Of a stretch of 64,000 bases of DNA, positions 48,801 to 58,214 are shown piece by piece (the first letter of the stretch is position 1; each line of letters opens with the position of its first letter). The DNA lies in the NCBI RefSeq assembly GCF_001659605.2, contig NC_035162.2, positions 24,656,161-24,720,160 of the forward strand, read 5' to 3'. The translations under genes were made by a program, and so were the position numbers. Below the pieces are notes generated by a model, which worked only from the letters and a program-made list of their open reading frames with translations, made no database searches and was not told the origin of the DNA. Source of the DNA: Manihot esculenta. Its lineage: Eukaryota; Streptophyta; Magnoliopsida; Malpighiales; Euphorbiaceae.

Positions 48801-50843
48801 TGAGGATGGTTCCCTAACCTGACTGTCTAGCTCTCTCACATAAGCTAGGAACCCCTGACACCCCTTCCTTAACATTCTACGAGCCTGGAGGGCTGATATC
48901 AAACCCCTAGGTGTCCCTCTCCTGTCTCCTCTGAAGACACACTCTGACCCATCCTGGTCTCTGACACTGACTACTTTGTCTCTACAGTTCAGAGTAGCAT
49001 CATACGTAGATAACCAGTCCATCCCTAGAATGACATCAAAATCTGTCAACTCTAGAACCACCAGGTCAGCTGGAAGGTATCTACCCTCTATGCACACTGG
49101 ACTGAACCGACAGACTGACTCTGCCAAAGATGGATCACATTTGGGTCCACTGACCCATAGAGGACACTCTAACTCAGACACTATCAGACCCAACCTCTCT
49201 GCAGCTCTAGAAGAAATGAAAGAGTGAGAAGCACCGGGGTCCATTAAAGCATACACCTCTGAACACCCAATGATGAGATTACCTGACACCACCGTGTTCG
49301 ACGTGTCTGCCTCCTGCTGAGTCAGGGTGAAAATCCGTGCTGGGGCTGACGGACCTGCACCTCGGGAACCCATCCCTGATGAAGAGGCTGCCCCTCTTCC
49401 TCTTCCTCTGCCACTGCTTGGTGGTATGGCTGAAGCTACTGGCTGTACTACACTGCCCGCACTCATCTGCTGGGATGGTGCAACTAAAGTCGCCTGAGGA
49501 CATTCTCGTGCATAATGTCCCTCCTGCCCACATCTATAGCAGGCTGTGGATCCCAACTGACAAGCTCCTCTATGCTGTTTGCCACACCTTTTGCACACTG
49601 GAAAATCTGCGCCAGAACTGGAGCCACTACTCATTCCCAGACCCGACTTAAGCCTGTTCCAGAACTTGCCTCTCTTTCCTCTGAATTTCTCCCATCTCTT
49701 TTTACTTGCACTTACTGTACCCTGTGAGGAGGAACCTGGTTTAACACCAGAAGCCTGTGCCTTGACTACACCTTGACTTATGGCACTGGCCTCCATCTTT
49801 CTAGCAGCATCCACAATAGAGTGGAAACTTTCCTTCTCCGCATGAAGAATCAAAGAGAAATACCTGGGATGAAGCCTTGTGGCATATCTCTTTGCCTTCT
49901 TCTGATCTGTATCATATGCCTGACCGACATATGGCAACAATTCCAGGAACTTATCTGTATAGTCATCAACGCTCATCTCCTCCGTCTGTCGCAACTGCTC
50001 AAACTCCACAACTTTTAGTTCCCTGGAACTGTCAGGAAAAGCCCATCCAGCAAATTCGTTGGCGAACTCTTCCCATGTCATACTCTCAAGTCTCGGGTCC
50101 ACATAGTTCTTGAACCATTCTCTAGCTTTCTTGCACTTTAAAGTGAACCCTGCCATCTCAATGGCTCTACCGTCATCAGCTCCCAACTCACTTGTTATCA
50201 TTCTGACTGCACTGAGATACTCAAAGGGATCATCTCCTGTATTGAATTTCGGAGCATCCAACTTTAAGTACTCGGTCATCTTCACCTTACTTCCCCCTGA
50301 AGAACTGGGTTGCTGTGCTTCCACAACAGGGGCTACTGGTTCAGGAGGTGGTGGTGGAGGAACTGGTTCCCTCACTTCAGGTTGTACTGGACTTGGATGA
50401 ACAGGTGGGGGTGGATACATGTGATATGGTGGATAAAAGGAAGGATAGGGCATATAGGGCATGTAGGGTGGATATGGGGCAAAGCTGGAGTAATCCGACG
50501 TGCCTCCCATCGGATACTCTGGGCCCTGTGGAAAGGGTGGATAGCCAAACCCCGAGGTCTGCATGCCTCCCTGGGACTCCCCCATACCTTCTTCTGACCT
50601 TCCTACACCCATGCTTATCTCTCTACTCTGATCCTCTTCCAGCACACCTCTTTCTTCTACTGACCTTCCCCCTCTGCTTACTCCTCTCCTACTCTCGTCA
50701 GAAGACCTTCTAGGGTCTCGTGACGTTCCCTCCCTGCTTGACCTGTGAGATCTTGCCCTTGGCAAGGCAGGTGGACGAGCAGCTGTACCCTCACTTACAG
50801 GTGGGACTCCCGTCAATCTCGCGGATCGACGAGTTCCTCGCAT
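45897..50843 (-). CDS. gag-pol: Inner element gag-pol polyprotein, intact (~1,648 aa)
   Basis: The start ATG 50843 ([10 protein letters not shown]) is chosen because it is shared with the outer element and element A; the open frame extends to 50951. Rough residues: 100-180 Pro/Tyr-rich; 200-350 gag domain ([26 protein letters not shown]); ~430 CCHC knuckle [15 protein letters not shown]; ~500 GRGRGRG; ~534 protease DPGASHSF; 760-920 RT with VDYRQLNKV and catalytic FIDDILVYS (~870); 1015-1130 RNase H ([24 protein letters not shown]); ~1235 integrase zinc region with CETCQ; 1300-1400 DDE core ([24 protein letters not shown]); 1595-1648 chromodomain-like end ([26 protein letters not shown]). All catalytic residues are present with no stop or frameshift. 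It would be cleaved into capsid, protease, RT-RNase H and integrase. Confidence 0.96.
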   Translation of the reverse strand: MRGTRRSARLTGVPPVSEGTAARPPALPRARSHRSSREGTSRDPRRSSDESRRGVSRGGRSVEERGVLEEDQSREISMGVGRSEEGMGESQGGMQTSGFGYPPFPQGPEYPMGGTSDYSSFAPYPPYMPYMPYPSFYPPYHMYPPPPVHPSPVQPEVREPVPPPPPPEPVAPVVEAQQPSSSGGSKVKMTEYLKLDAPKFNTGDDPFEYLSAVRMITSELGADDGRAIEMAGFTLKCKKAREWFKNYVDPRLESMTWEEFANEFAGWAFPDSSRELKVVEFEQLRQTEEMSVDDYTDKFLELLPYVGQAYDTDQKKAKRYATRLHPRYFSLILHAEKESFHSIVDAARKMEASAISQGVVKAQASGVKPGSSSQGTVSASKKRWEKFRGKRGKFWNRLKSGLGMSSGSSSGADFPVCKRCGKQHRGACQLGSTACYRCGQEGHYARECPQATLVAPSQQMSAGSVVQPVASAIPPSSGRGRGRGAASSSGMGSRGAGPSAPARIFTLTQQEADTSNTVVSGNLIIGCSEVYALMDPGASHSFISSRAAERLGLIVSELECPLWVSGPKCDPSLAESVCRFSPVCIEGRYLPADLVVLELTDFDVILGMDWLSTYDATLNCRDKVVSVRDQDGSECVFRGDRRGTPRGLISALQARRMLRKGCQGFLAYVRELDSQVREPSSVPVVRDFPDLFPEELPGLPPDREIEFEIELMPTARPISIPPYRMAPAELRELKEQLQDLVAKGFIRPSTSPWGAPVLFVRKKDGPLRLCVDYRQLNKVTIKNKYPLPRIDDLFDQLSGAGCFSKIDLRSGYHQLKIREGDVSKTAFRTRYGHYEFLMMPFGLTNAPAAFMDLMNRVFREYLDRFVIVFIDDILVYSRNAEDHAQHLRIVLQTLREHGLYAKFSKCEFWLRSISFLGHVVSEDGISVDPKKVEAVANWPTPTTVTEIKSILGLAGYYRRFVQDFSKIAAPMTRLTRKNQKFVWSEECDESFAELKRRLTSAPVLALPLSDEDFTVFCDASRVGLGCVLMQNDRVIAYASRQLKKHELNYPTHDLEMAAVIFALKMWRHYLYGVKCEIYTDHKSLQHILSQRELNLRQRRWVELLSDYDCKIQYHPGKANVVADALSRKSLGSLSHIAVERRPVVKDFYKLVEEGLQLQLSGTSALIAQMRVTPVFLEQVALKQHEDPELVKIARTVQSGNSTEFRFDDEGILRHGKRLCVPDDSSLKTDIMREAHNTRYSIHPGATKMYQDLRRVYWWPAMKREVAQFVSACETCQRVKLEHQKPAGMLNPLPIPEWKWENIAMDFVVGLPATSNRLDSIWVIVDRLTKSAHFIPVRSNYAVDKLAQVYVDEIVRLHGVPVSIVSDRGPQFTSRFWRSLQNEMGTRLDFSTAFHPQTDGQSERTIQTIEDMLRMCVLDFGGSWRQHLPLVEFAYNNSHHASLGMAPYEVLYGRKCRTPVCWEEVGEKTLAGPELVEITSKLVPIIRERIRTAVSRQKSYADIRRKQIEFQEGDMVLLKVSPMKGVVRFGKKGKLAPRYIGPFEILQKIGPVSYKLDLPASMERIHPVFHVSMLRKFVSDPEKVLSEPEVEILRDLTYIEQPVRILDTQIRKLRNKEIPMVKVLWNHHNLEECTWETRESMLQQYPYLF

Positions 50844-51048
50844 CTTCACTCTCTGGAAAACAACATCACATAACACATCAGTAACACATAAAAACATGCA
50901 CATGCATAACTCAAGGCAGTGCACATCAGCATATAGCGACAGGACTGACATCCTATCCTAGTGGACATGTTTTTCCTATGGTGCTTGACCTACTAAACTT
51001 CTCTATGAGCCCAACTCTCTCTCTATAGGTCCGACCATGTGAACCCAG

Positions 51049-51061
51049 GGCTCTGATACCA
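51049..51061 (-). other. Primer binding site, inner element
   Basis: On the coding strand TGGTATCAGAGCC, three bases past the 5' LTR and complementary to initiator Met tRNA. Confidence 0.93.
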
Positions 51062-53017
51062 ATCTGTAACAGCCCGGAAACCGAACTGTCACCGGCACTA
51101 GGATCCAGATCGACTTAAGGTCGCCGGGACCCGTAGTAAGCCTGCTATCCTGTCTGTATACCTGTGAAATCCCATACATGATCATACATTTGTTGTAAAA
51201 CATAAAACTTTTCTTCATTTCAAGGCTTAACCTGTGCATGCACTCTCTCTGTAATCCCTACTAGAGCTCCTCATGGCCCTAGGCGGATCAAACTCATAAT
51301 GTTAAGCCTGGTTTTGCTCATAAACATACAACAATAAAGAAACATACATAAACTGATCATGTGACTCCACAAAGGGATTACAAGTCTTACAGTCAAGCAC
51401 CATTCTATACACTATACATAAACCTTATCTCTTTACATTTACATGTCCACACTAGCTATTACAAGACTCTGAACTCTTCCTGTACCCTGCTGAGTTCTCT
51501 CTGACCTCTGAACCTGCACAACTGAAGTTAGGGGAGAGGGATGAGCTACAATAGCCCAGTGAGTAGAATAGGCAAATACAGGTGATAAAACATGCTCTCA
51601 TGGAATGCAACACATAATCACATAACCTCGGCCGGACGGATCAAAACTCCCTCTATCTCATCTGGGGTACCTAAGTACCATGTGCCTGGTCCCCGTAGGG
51701 CTGTTCCAGGTCTTTGTGTATGTGCCTGGTCCCCGTAGGGCTGTTCCAGGTCTTTGTATATGTGCCTGGTCCCCGTAGGGCTGTTCCAGGTCTTTGTATA
51801 TGTGCCTGGTCCCCGTAGGGCTGTTCCAGGTCTTCCTCTGAGGGCTAATGAATCCTCACGAAGTCCGTGCCGTCTCACATAAGCAATGTACAAGGAGCAA
51901 TGCCAAGTACAAGGATATATGCAATGCATCATCTTTGTGTACACTAATGCACTCACCCTAAAGCATAGTCATGATGCATGAAGCATGAGAAAATATCAGT
52001 TATCATATTAAAACATGAAGTTAAATTCCACTCACCTGAGTTCTCTCTGAACTGACTCTGCAGGTTCTGACTCTGGACTCACTGCTGATGTCCCTGATTC
52101 CTCTGGTCCGTACCTACACAGGTGGACTCAAATGAGGGACTAAACTCACTCAAGAACATCTCTACGAAACTCCCCAAAACCCCTCTAAACAAACATAAAA
52201 CCATCACATAAAACATGCAAAAGAAAGCTGGACAGAGCACTTTCGGCGGCAGGTTCGGCGGCCGAAACCCCACTCCAGAGACGAAACTCATGCATGTTCG
52301 GCGGCACCTTCGGCAGCCGAAGGTCTCGTCCAGAGACGAAACTCACACACTTTCGGCGGCCGAACTCCCTCTTTCGGCGGCCGAAAGTCCCTTTCTAAAC
52401 CGAAAGCCTAGCTTTCGGGGGCAACCTTTGGCAGCCGAACTGCCTCCACAAAGGGTTCGGCGGCCGAACCTTCCTTCGGCGGCCGAACCTGGTTTTGCCC
52501 GAAGGGCAGAACCCTGCTCTGTTTCATGCCAACTCTGCCCAAAAACCTACAAACAGGCATATCAACTACTCCCAACTAGCATATACACAGATATATGCAC
52601 AAAGGGGTCTAAAACTACCCTAAAACCCCAAACAAACAGAGCACATAACACTTCAACATGCTTGAACACCACAAATCACCAAAAACCTCACCTAAACCTA
52701 AACATGCATACTACCCATACAAACTTCATAAAACCTTTCAAAATCATCAAAGAAGCTCAGGATCTTCACTTACCTCGTAAAGAACTTGAGGATGAAGGAT
52801 CCTAACGTGGAGATATGAAGAAAAGCTCTTCCAAAGCTCCAAGCTTCAAAACTTGCTTCTTTTGCTCAAAACCTTCATAAAATCACCAAAAACTCTTAAA
52901 ACTCTTGAAAGATTTGATGAAAATCATGGAAAACATGAAAGTCAACGTGGGAGAGGCTGAAACTCACCTCTGGCTGCAAGTGGAGGAGAAATAGCCTCCT
53001 TCCACCGACCCTTGGCC

Positions 53018-53026
53018 CTTTTATAG
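53018..53026 (-). promoter_or_regulatory. TATA box of the inner 5' LTR
   Basis: On the coding strand CTATAAAAG within GGCCAGCCACCTATAAAAGG, identical in both LTRs. Matching boxes: 39867-39859 and 56968-56960 (outer), 45552-45544 (inner 3'), 10659-10651 (solo), 60015-60007 (element C). Confidence 0.75.
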
Positions 53027-53044
53027 GTGGCTGGCCAGACCACC

Positions 53045-53114
53045 TTCGGCAGCCGAACGTGAAGCCGCAACCATGCAATGTTCAGCGGCCGAAAGTAACC
53101 TTCGGCGGCCGAAC
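53045..53114 (-). promoter_or_regulatory. U3 dyad / GCC-box-like cluster upstream of the inner promoter
   Basis: Three copies within 90 bases upstream of the TATA box: TTCGGCAGCCGAAC, TTCAGCGGCCGAAA and TTCGGCGGCCGAAC as read on the + strand. On the coding strand two contain GCCGC and the best is TTCGGCCGCCGAA with GCCGCC, the core bound by AP2/ERF factors. Position and conservation suggest a promoter element; binding is inferred. Confidence 0.55.
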
Positions 53115-53297
53115 CTTTGCATTTCTCCCTTGTTGCTTTTCTTTCAAAACTCAAGTCTTTTAACACTTCAAAACATGAAAACAAGTGAAAAGACTTTGGA
53201 AAACATATGCATTACCCTTCTCGAGGGTTCCGACACCCGAGATTCCACCGGACTACAGGAATTCCGATGCCGGACTCGAGCCGGGTATTACAATGAG

Positions 53298-54863
53298 ATT
53301 ACCTGACACCACCGTGTTCGACGTGTCTGCCTCCTGCTGAGTCAGGGTGAAAATCCGTGCTGGGGCTGACGGACCTGCACCTCGGGAACCCATCCCTGAT
53401 GAAGAGGCTGCCCCTCTTCCTCTTCCTCTGCCACTGCTTGGTGGTATGGCTGAAGCTACTGGCTGTACTACACTGCCCGTACTCATCTGCTGGGATGGTG
53501 CAACTAAAGTCGCCTGAGGACATTCTCGTGCATAATGTCCCTCCTGCCCACATCTATAGCAGGCTGTGGATCCCAACTGACAAGCTCCTCTATGCTGTTT
53601 GCCACACCTCTTGCACACTGGAAAATCTGCGCCATAACTGGAGCCACTACTCATTCCCAGACCCGACTTAAGCCTGTTCCAGAACTTGCCTCTCTTTCCT
53701 CTGAATTTCTCCCATCTCTTCTTACTTGCACTTGCTGTACTCTGTGAGGAGGAACCTGGTTTAACACCAGAAGACTGTGCCTTGACTACACCTTGACTTA
53801 TGGCACTGGCCTCCATCTTTCTAGCAGCATCCACAATAGAGTGGAAACTTTCCTTCTCCGCATGAAGAATCAAAGAGAAATACCTGGGATGAAGCCTTGT
53901 GGCATATCTCTTTGCCTTCTTCTGATCTGTATCATATGCCTGACCGACATATGGCAACAATTCCAGGAACTTATCTGTATACTCATCAACACTCATCTCC
54001 TCCGTCTGTCTCAACTGCTCAAACTCCACAACCTTTAGTTCCCTAGAACTGTCAGGAAAAGCCCATCCAGCAAATTCATTGGCGAACTCTTCCCATGTCA
54101 TACTCTCAAGTCTCGGGTCCACATAGTTCTTGAACCATTCTCTAGCTTTCTTACACTTGAAAGTGAACCCTGCCATCTCAATGGCTCTACCATCATCTGC
54201 TCCCAACTCACTTGTTATCATTCTAACTGCACTGAGATACTCAAAGGGATCATCTCCTGTATTGAATTTCGGAGCATCCAACTTTAAGTACTCGGTCATC
54301 TTCACCTTACTTCCCCCTAAAGAACTGGGTTGCTGTGCTTCCACAACAGGGGCTACTGGTTCAGGAGGTGGTGGTGGAGGAACTGGTTCCCTCACTTCAG
54401 GCTGTACTGGACTTGGATGAACAGGTGGGGGTGGATACATGTGATATTGTGGATAAAAGGAAGGATAGGGCATATAGGGCATGTAGGGTGGATATGGGGC
54501 AAAACTGGAGTAATCCGACGTGCCTCCCATCGGATACTCTGGGCCCTGTGGAAAGGGTGGATAGCCAAACCCCGAGGCCTGCATGCCTCCCTGGGACTCC
54601 CCCATACCTTCTTCTGACCTTCCGACACCCATGCTTGCATCTCTACTCTGATCCTCTTCCATCACACCTCTTTCTTCTACTGACCTTCCCCCTCTGCTTA
54701 CTCCTCTCCTGCTCTCGTCAGAAGATCTTCTAGGATCTCGTGACGTTCCTTCCCTGCTTGACCTGTGAGATCTTGCCCTTGGCAAGGCAGGTGGACGAGC
54801 AGCTGTACCCTCACTTACAGGTGGGACTCCAGTCAATCTCGCGGATCGACGAGTTCCTCGCAT
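53298..54863 (-). pseudogene. gag: Outer element gag and start of protease, cut by the inner element
   Basis: Start ATG 54863 ([10 protein letters not shown]); the open frame begins at 54896. It carries the same gag domain, CCHC knuckle ([15 protein letters not shown]) and GRGRGRG stretch as the inner element, with scattered substitutions. It is open up to VVSGNLI, where the inner 5' LTR begins; read-through adds a few LTR-encoded residues before a stop. The rest of the protein is at 43592-40212. It could still make a gag-like product if transcribed from its own LTR. Confidence 0.93.
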
Positions 54864-55069
54864 CTTCACGTTCTGGAAAACAACATCACATAACACATCA
54901 GCAACACATCAAAAACATGCACATGCATAACTCATGGCATTGTACATCAACATATAGCGACAGGACTGACATCCTATCCTAGTGGACATGTTTTTCCTAT
55001 GGTGCTTGACCTGATAAACCTCTCTATGAGCCCAACTCTCACTCTATAGGTCCGACCATATGAACCTAG

Positions 55070-55082
55070 GGCTCTGATACCA
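55070..55082 (-). other. Primer binding site, outer element
   Basis: Coding strand TGGTATCAGAGCC, three bases after the 5' LTR, complementary to initiator Met tRNA. Confidence 0.92.
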
Positions 55083-55085
55083 ATC

Positions 55086-57234
55086 TATAACAGCCCGGAA
55101 ACCGAACTGCCACCGGCACTAGGATCCAGATCGACTTAAGGTCGCCGGGACCCGTAGTAAGCCTGCTATCCTGTCTGTATACCTGTGAAATCCCATACAT
55201 GATCGTACATTTACTGTAAAAACATAAAACTTTTCTTTATTCCAAGGCTTAACCTGTGCATGCACTCTCTCTGTGCTCTACCAATCCCTACTAGAGCTCC
55301 TCATGGCTCTAGGCGGATCAATCTCATAATGTTAAGCCTGGTTTTGCTCATAAACATACAACAATAAAGAAACATATATAAACTGATCATGTGACGCCAC
55401 AAAGGGATTACAAGTCTTATAAATCAAGCACCATTCTATACATTGTCCATACACTGTACATATACATTATCTCTATACATATACATGTCCACACTAGCTA
55501 TTACAAAACTCTGTACTCTTCCTGTACCCTGCTGAGTTCTCTCTGACCTCTGAACCTGCACAACTGGAGTTAGGGGAGAGGGATGAGCTACGATAGCCCA
55601 GTGAGTAGAAGAGGCAAATAACAGGTGATAAAACATGCTCTCATGGAATGCAACACATAATCACATAACCTCGGCCGGACGGATCAAAACTCCCTCTATC
55701 TCATCTGGGGTACCTAAGTATCATGTGCCTGGTCCCCGTAGGGCTGTTCCAGGTCTTTATATATGTGCCTGGTCCCCGTAGGGCTGTTCCAGGTCTTTCC
55801 TCTGAGGGCTAATGAATCCTCACGAAGTCCGTGCCGTCTCACATAAGCAATGTACAAGGAGCAATGCCAAGTACAAGGATAAATGCAATGCATCATCTTT
55901 GTGTACACTAATGCACTCACCCTATAGCATATTCATGATGCATGAAGCATGAGAAAATATTCAGTTCTCATATTAAAACATTAAGTTAATTCCACTCACC
56001 TGTAGTTCTCTCTGAACTGACTCTGCAGGTTCTGACTCTGGACTCACTGCTGACCTCCCTGATTCCTCTGGTCCGTACCTACACAGGTGGACTCAAATGA
56101 GGGACTAAACTCACTCAAGAACATCTCTAAGAAACTCCCCAAAACCCCTCTAAACAAACCTCAAACCATCACATAACACATGCAAAAGAAAGCTGGACAG
56201 GGCACTTTCGGCGGCAGGTTCGGCGGCCGAAACCCCACTCCAGAGACGAAACTCATGCATGTTCGGCGGCACCTTCGGCAGCCGAAGGTCTCGTCCAGAG
56301 ACGAAACTCACACACTTTCGGCGGCCGAAAGTCCCTTTCTAAACCGAAAGCCTAGCTTTCGGGGGCAACCTTTGGCAGCCGAACTGCCTCCACAAAGGGT
56401 TCGGCGGCCGAACCTTCCTTCGGCGGCCGAACCTGGTTTTGCCCGAAGGACAGAACCCTGCTCTGTTTCATGCAAACTTTGCCCAAAAACCTACAAACAT
56501 GCATATCAACTACGCTCAACTAGCATATACCCATAGATATGCACAAAGGGGTCTAAACCTACCCTAAAACCCCAAACAAACATAGCACATAACACTTAAA
56601 CATGTTTGAACACCACAAATCACCAAAAACCTCACCTAAACCTACACATGCATACTACCCATACAAACTTCATAAAACCTTTCAAAATCATCAAAGAAGC
56701 TCAGGATCTTCACTTACCTCTTACACAACTTGAGGATGAAGGATCCTAACGTGGAGATATGAAGAAAAGCTCTTCCAAAGCTCCAAACTTCAAAACTTGC
56801 TTCTTTTGCTCAAAACCTTCATAAATCACCAAAACTCTTAAAACTCTTGAAAGATTTGATGAAAATCATGGAAAACATGAAAGTCAACGTAGGAGAGGCT
56901 GAAACTCACCTCTGGCTGCAAGTGGAGGAGAAATAACCTCCTTCCACCGACCCTTGGCCCTTTTATAGGTGGCTGGCCAGACCACCTTCGGCAGCCGAAC
57001 GTGAAGCCGCAACCATGCAATGTTCGGCGGCCGAAAGTTACCTTCGGCGGCCGAACCTTTGCATTTCTCCCTTGTTGCTTTTCTTTCAAAACTCAAGTCT
57101 TTTAACCCTTCAAAACATGAAAACCAGTGAAAATGCCTTGAAAAACATATGCATTACCCTTCTCGAGGGTGCCGACACCCGAGATTCCACCGGACTACAG
57201 GAATTCTGGTGCCGGACTCGAGCCGGGTATTACA
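55086..57234 (-). repeat. Outer element 5' LTR
   Basis: 2,149 bp. On the + strand it begins TATAACAGCCCGG where the partner has TGTAAC, so one terminal base has mutated. Two 40-bp units (about 55725-55798), dyad clusters 56207-56432 and 56987-57057, TATA box 56968-56960. Confidence 0.95.
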
Positions 57235-57535
57235 TCTGGTTTGGTGAAGATTTGCATTGTGGCCTTGATTCATAGGACCAATGTCTGTGTGGTCTTGCGG
57301 AAACTGCCTTATGATATGGCCTAGCAAAGATTTGCCTTATGGCCTTGATTCATGGGACTGACACCTGAGTGCTCTAGCGGGAACCGCCTTGTGACTTGGC
57401 CTGGCAAAGATTTGCCTTGTGGCCTTCATTCATAGGACCTATACCCAAGTGGTCTGGTGGGAACTGCCTTATGACCTGGCTTGGCGAAGACTATCTTACG
57501 GCCTCAATTAGTGGGACCAACGCCTGGGTAGTCTG
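57235..57535 (+). repeat. ~80-bp tandem array, right part
   Basis: Three full units and the remainder of the split one, with period about 80: each carries a TTGGCGAAGATTTGCCTTGTGG-like core (shorter form GCAAAGATTTGCCTT), GGGACC-like and GCGGGAACCGCCTT-like blocks. Joining 37944 to 57240 restores a continuous array of about five units. Confidence 0.85.
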
Positions 57536-57888
57536 TTGCTCCTTTTCATCGAAGAAAATACATGTAAAAATATTTCATTAGTTTTATTATTAAAAGAATA
57601 TCCTCCATTTACATACGAGGGTAAAACTAAATTACTGTCAAAATGTGAAAAATACCAGAATTGATACTTCGGGCGGACGACCCTCATAGGCGAATGTTTT
57701 CCCAAGACTTATAAAGTTCCCTACCTTTTCGATAATTAAGTTTGTAACCTGTTTAAGTCTCTCTGGGTCCTTTTCTTATCACATGTATGACTCCTACAGT
57801 TCTCTATCAGGAATTGTCTTGGGTGTTGTTTCCTCATACTCAGACTTTTTCCTTTCTTTTTCTTTTCTCGTGAATTTTCGGAGGGTGC
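57536..57888 (+). other. Continuation of the old element to the right of the array
   Basis: Non-coding sequence of mixed composition up to LTR fragment D. I see no recognisable gene. It is probably the 3' non-coding part of the old element that starts before 35676. Confidence 0.4.
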
Positions 57889-58214
57889 TGTAACGATCTG
57901 AAAACCGGACCGCTACCGGCGCTAGGATCCAGATCGGCTTAAGACCACCGGGACCCGTAGCAAGCCTCCTATACTTGCCATATACCTGATAACATCCCAT
58001 ACATGATCATACATTTTCATAAAAACTTTAATCTTTTCCATTCACCAAGCTCAACCTGTGCATACACTGAACATTAACTATACAAAACCCAGACTAGAGC
58101 CCTCATTAAATGCTCTAGTTGGGTCATCATCACAATAATCAAGCTTGGTTTTCATAAAACATCATTAAAACATTTCATTAAAAAGATCATGTACCAAAAG
58201 GGATTGACATACAC
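57889..58214 (-). repeat. LTR fragment D, cut by element C
   Basis: 326 bp starting TGTAACGATCTGAAAACCGG, homologous to the first ~300 bp (as read on the + strand) of element C's LTR. It stops exactly where C's LTR starts (58215), so C inserted into D. The rest of D should lie to the right of the window. Confidence 0.85.

Larger units (their letters stand above)
43593..53292 (-). mobile_element. Inner Tekay-type Ty3/gypsy element, young and intact
   Basis: 9,700 bp, with perfect 5-bp target duplications ATGAG (43588-43592 and 53293-53297) inside the outer element's protease region. LTRs 43593-45818 and 51065-53292 differ by four substitutions and two single-A indels by eye (~0.2%). Primer site 51049-51061, polypurine tract 45819-45836, and one uninterrupted gag-pol frame 50843-45897. 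It belongs to the same family as the outer element: the proteins are nearly identical and the LTRs differ mainly in repeat copy number. All parts needed for autonomous transposition are present. Confidence 0.97.
51065..53292 (-). repeat. Inner element 5' LTR
   Basis: 2,228 bp. TATA box 53026-53018 with three dyads just upstream (53045-53114). A second dyad cluster is at 52242-52489, and four 40-bp units lie at 51683-51834. This LTR should drive transcription of the intact element leftward. Confidence 0.96.
37945..57234 (-). mobile_element. Outer Tekay-type Ty3/gypsy element (split by the inner element)
   Basis: 3' LTR 37945-40133, pol 43592-40212, [inner element 43593-53292], gag from 54863, primer site 55070-55082, 5' LTR 55086-57234. 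Flanking duplications TCTTG (37940-37944) and TCTGG (57235-57239) differ at one base. Without the inner element it is about 9.6 kb. The pol frame is open over its full length and gag is open up to the insertion, so insertion of the inner element appears to be its main lesion. About nine substitutions separate its LTRs by eye. Confidence 0.95.

Noticed and set aside
47327..50713. Many + strand frames opposite inner gag-pol (also 41901-43542 and 53357-54733)
   Set aside because: They are antisense shadows of the conserved polyprotein frames, without domains of their own.
37945..53292. Alternative pairing of LTRs as two side-by-side elements (37945-45818 and 51065-57234)
   Set aside because: Copy number of the 40-bp unit (2-4-4-2), the TSDs (ATGAG inner, TCTTG/TCTGG outer) and the rejoined gag-pol frame all support nesting instead.
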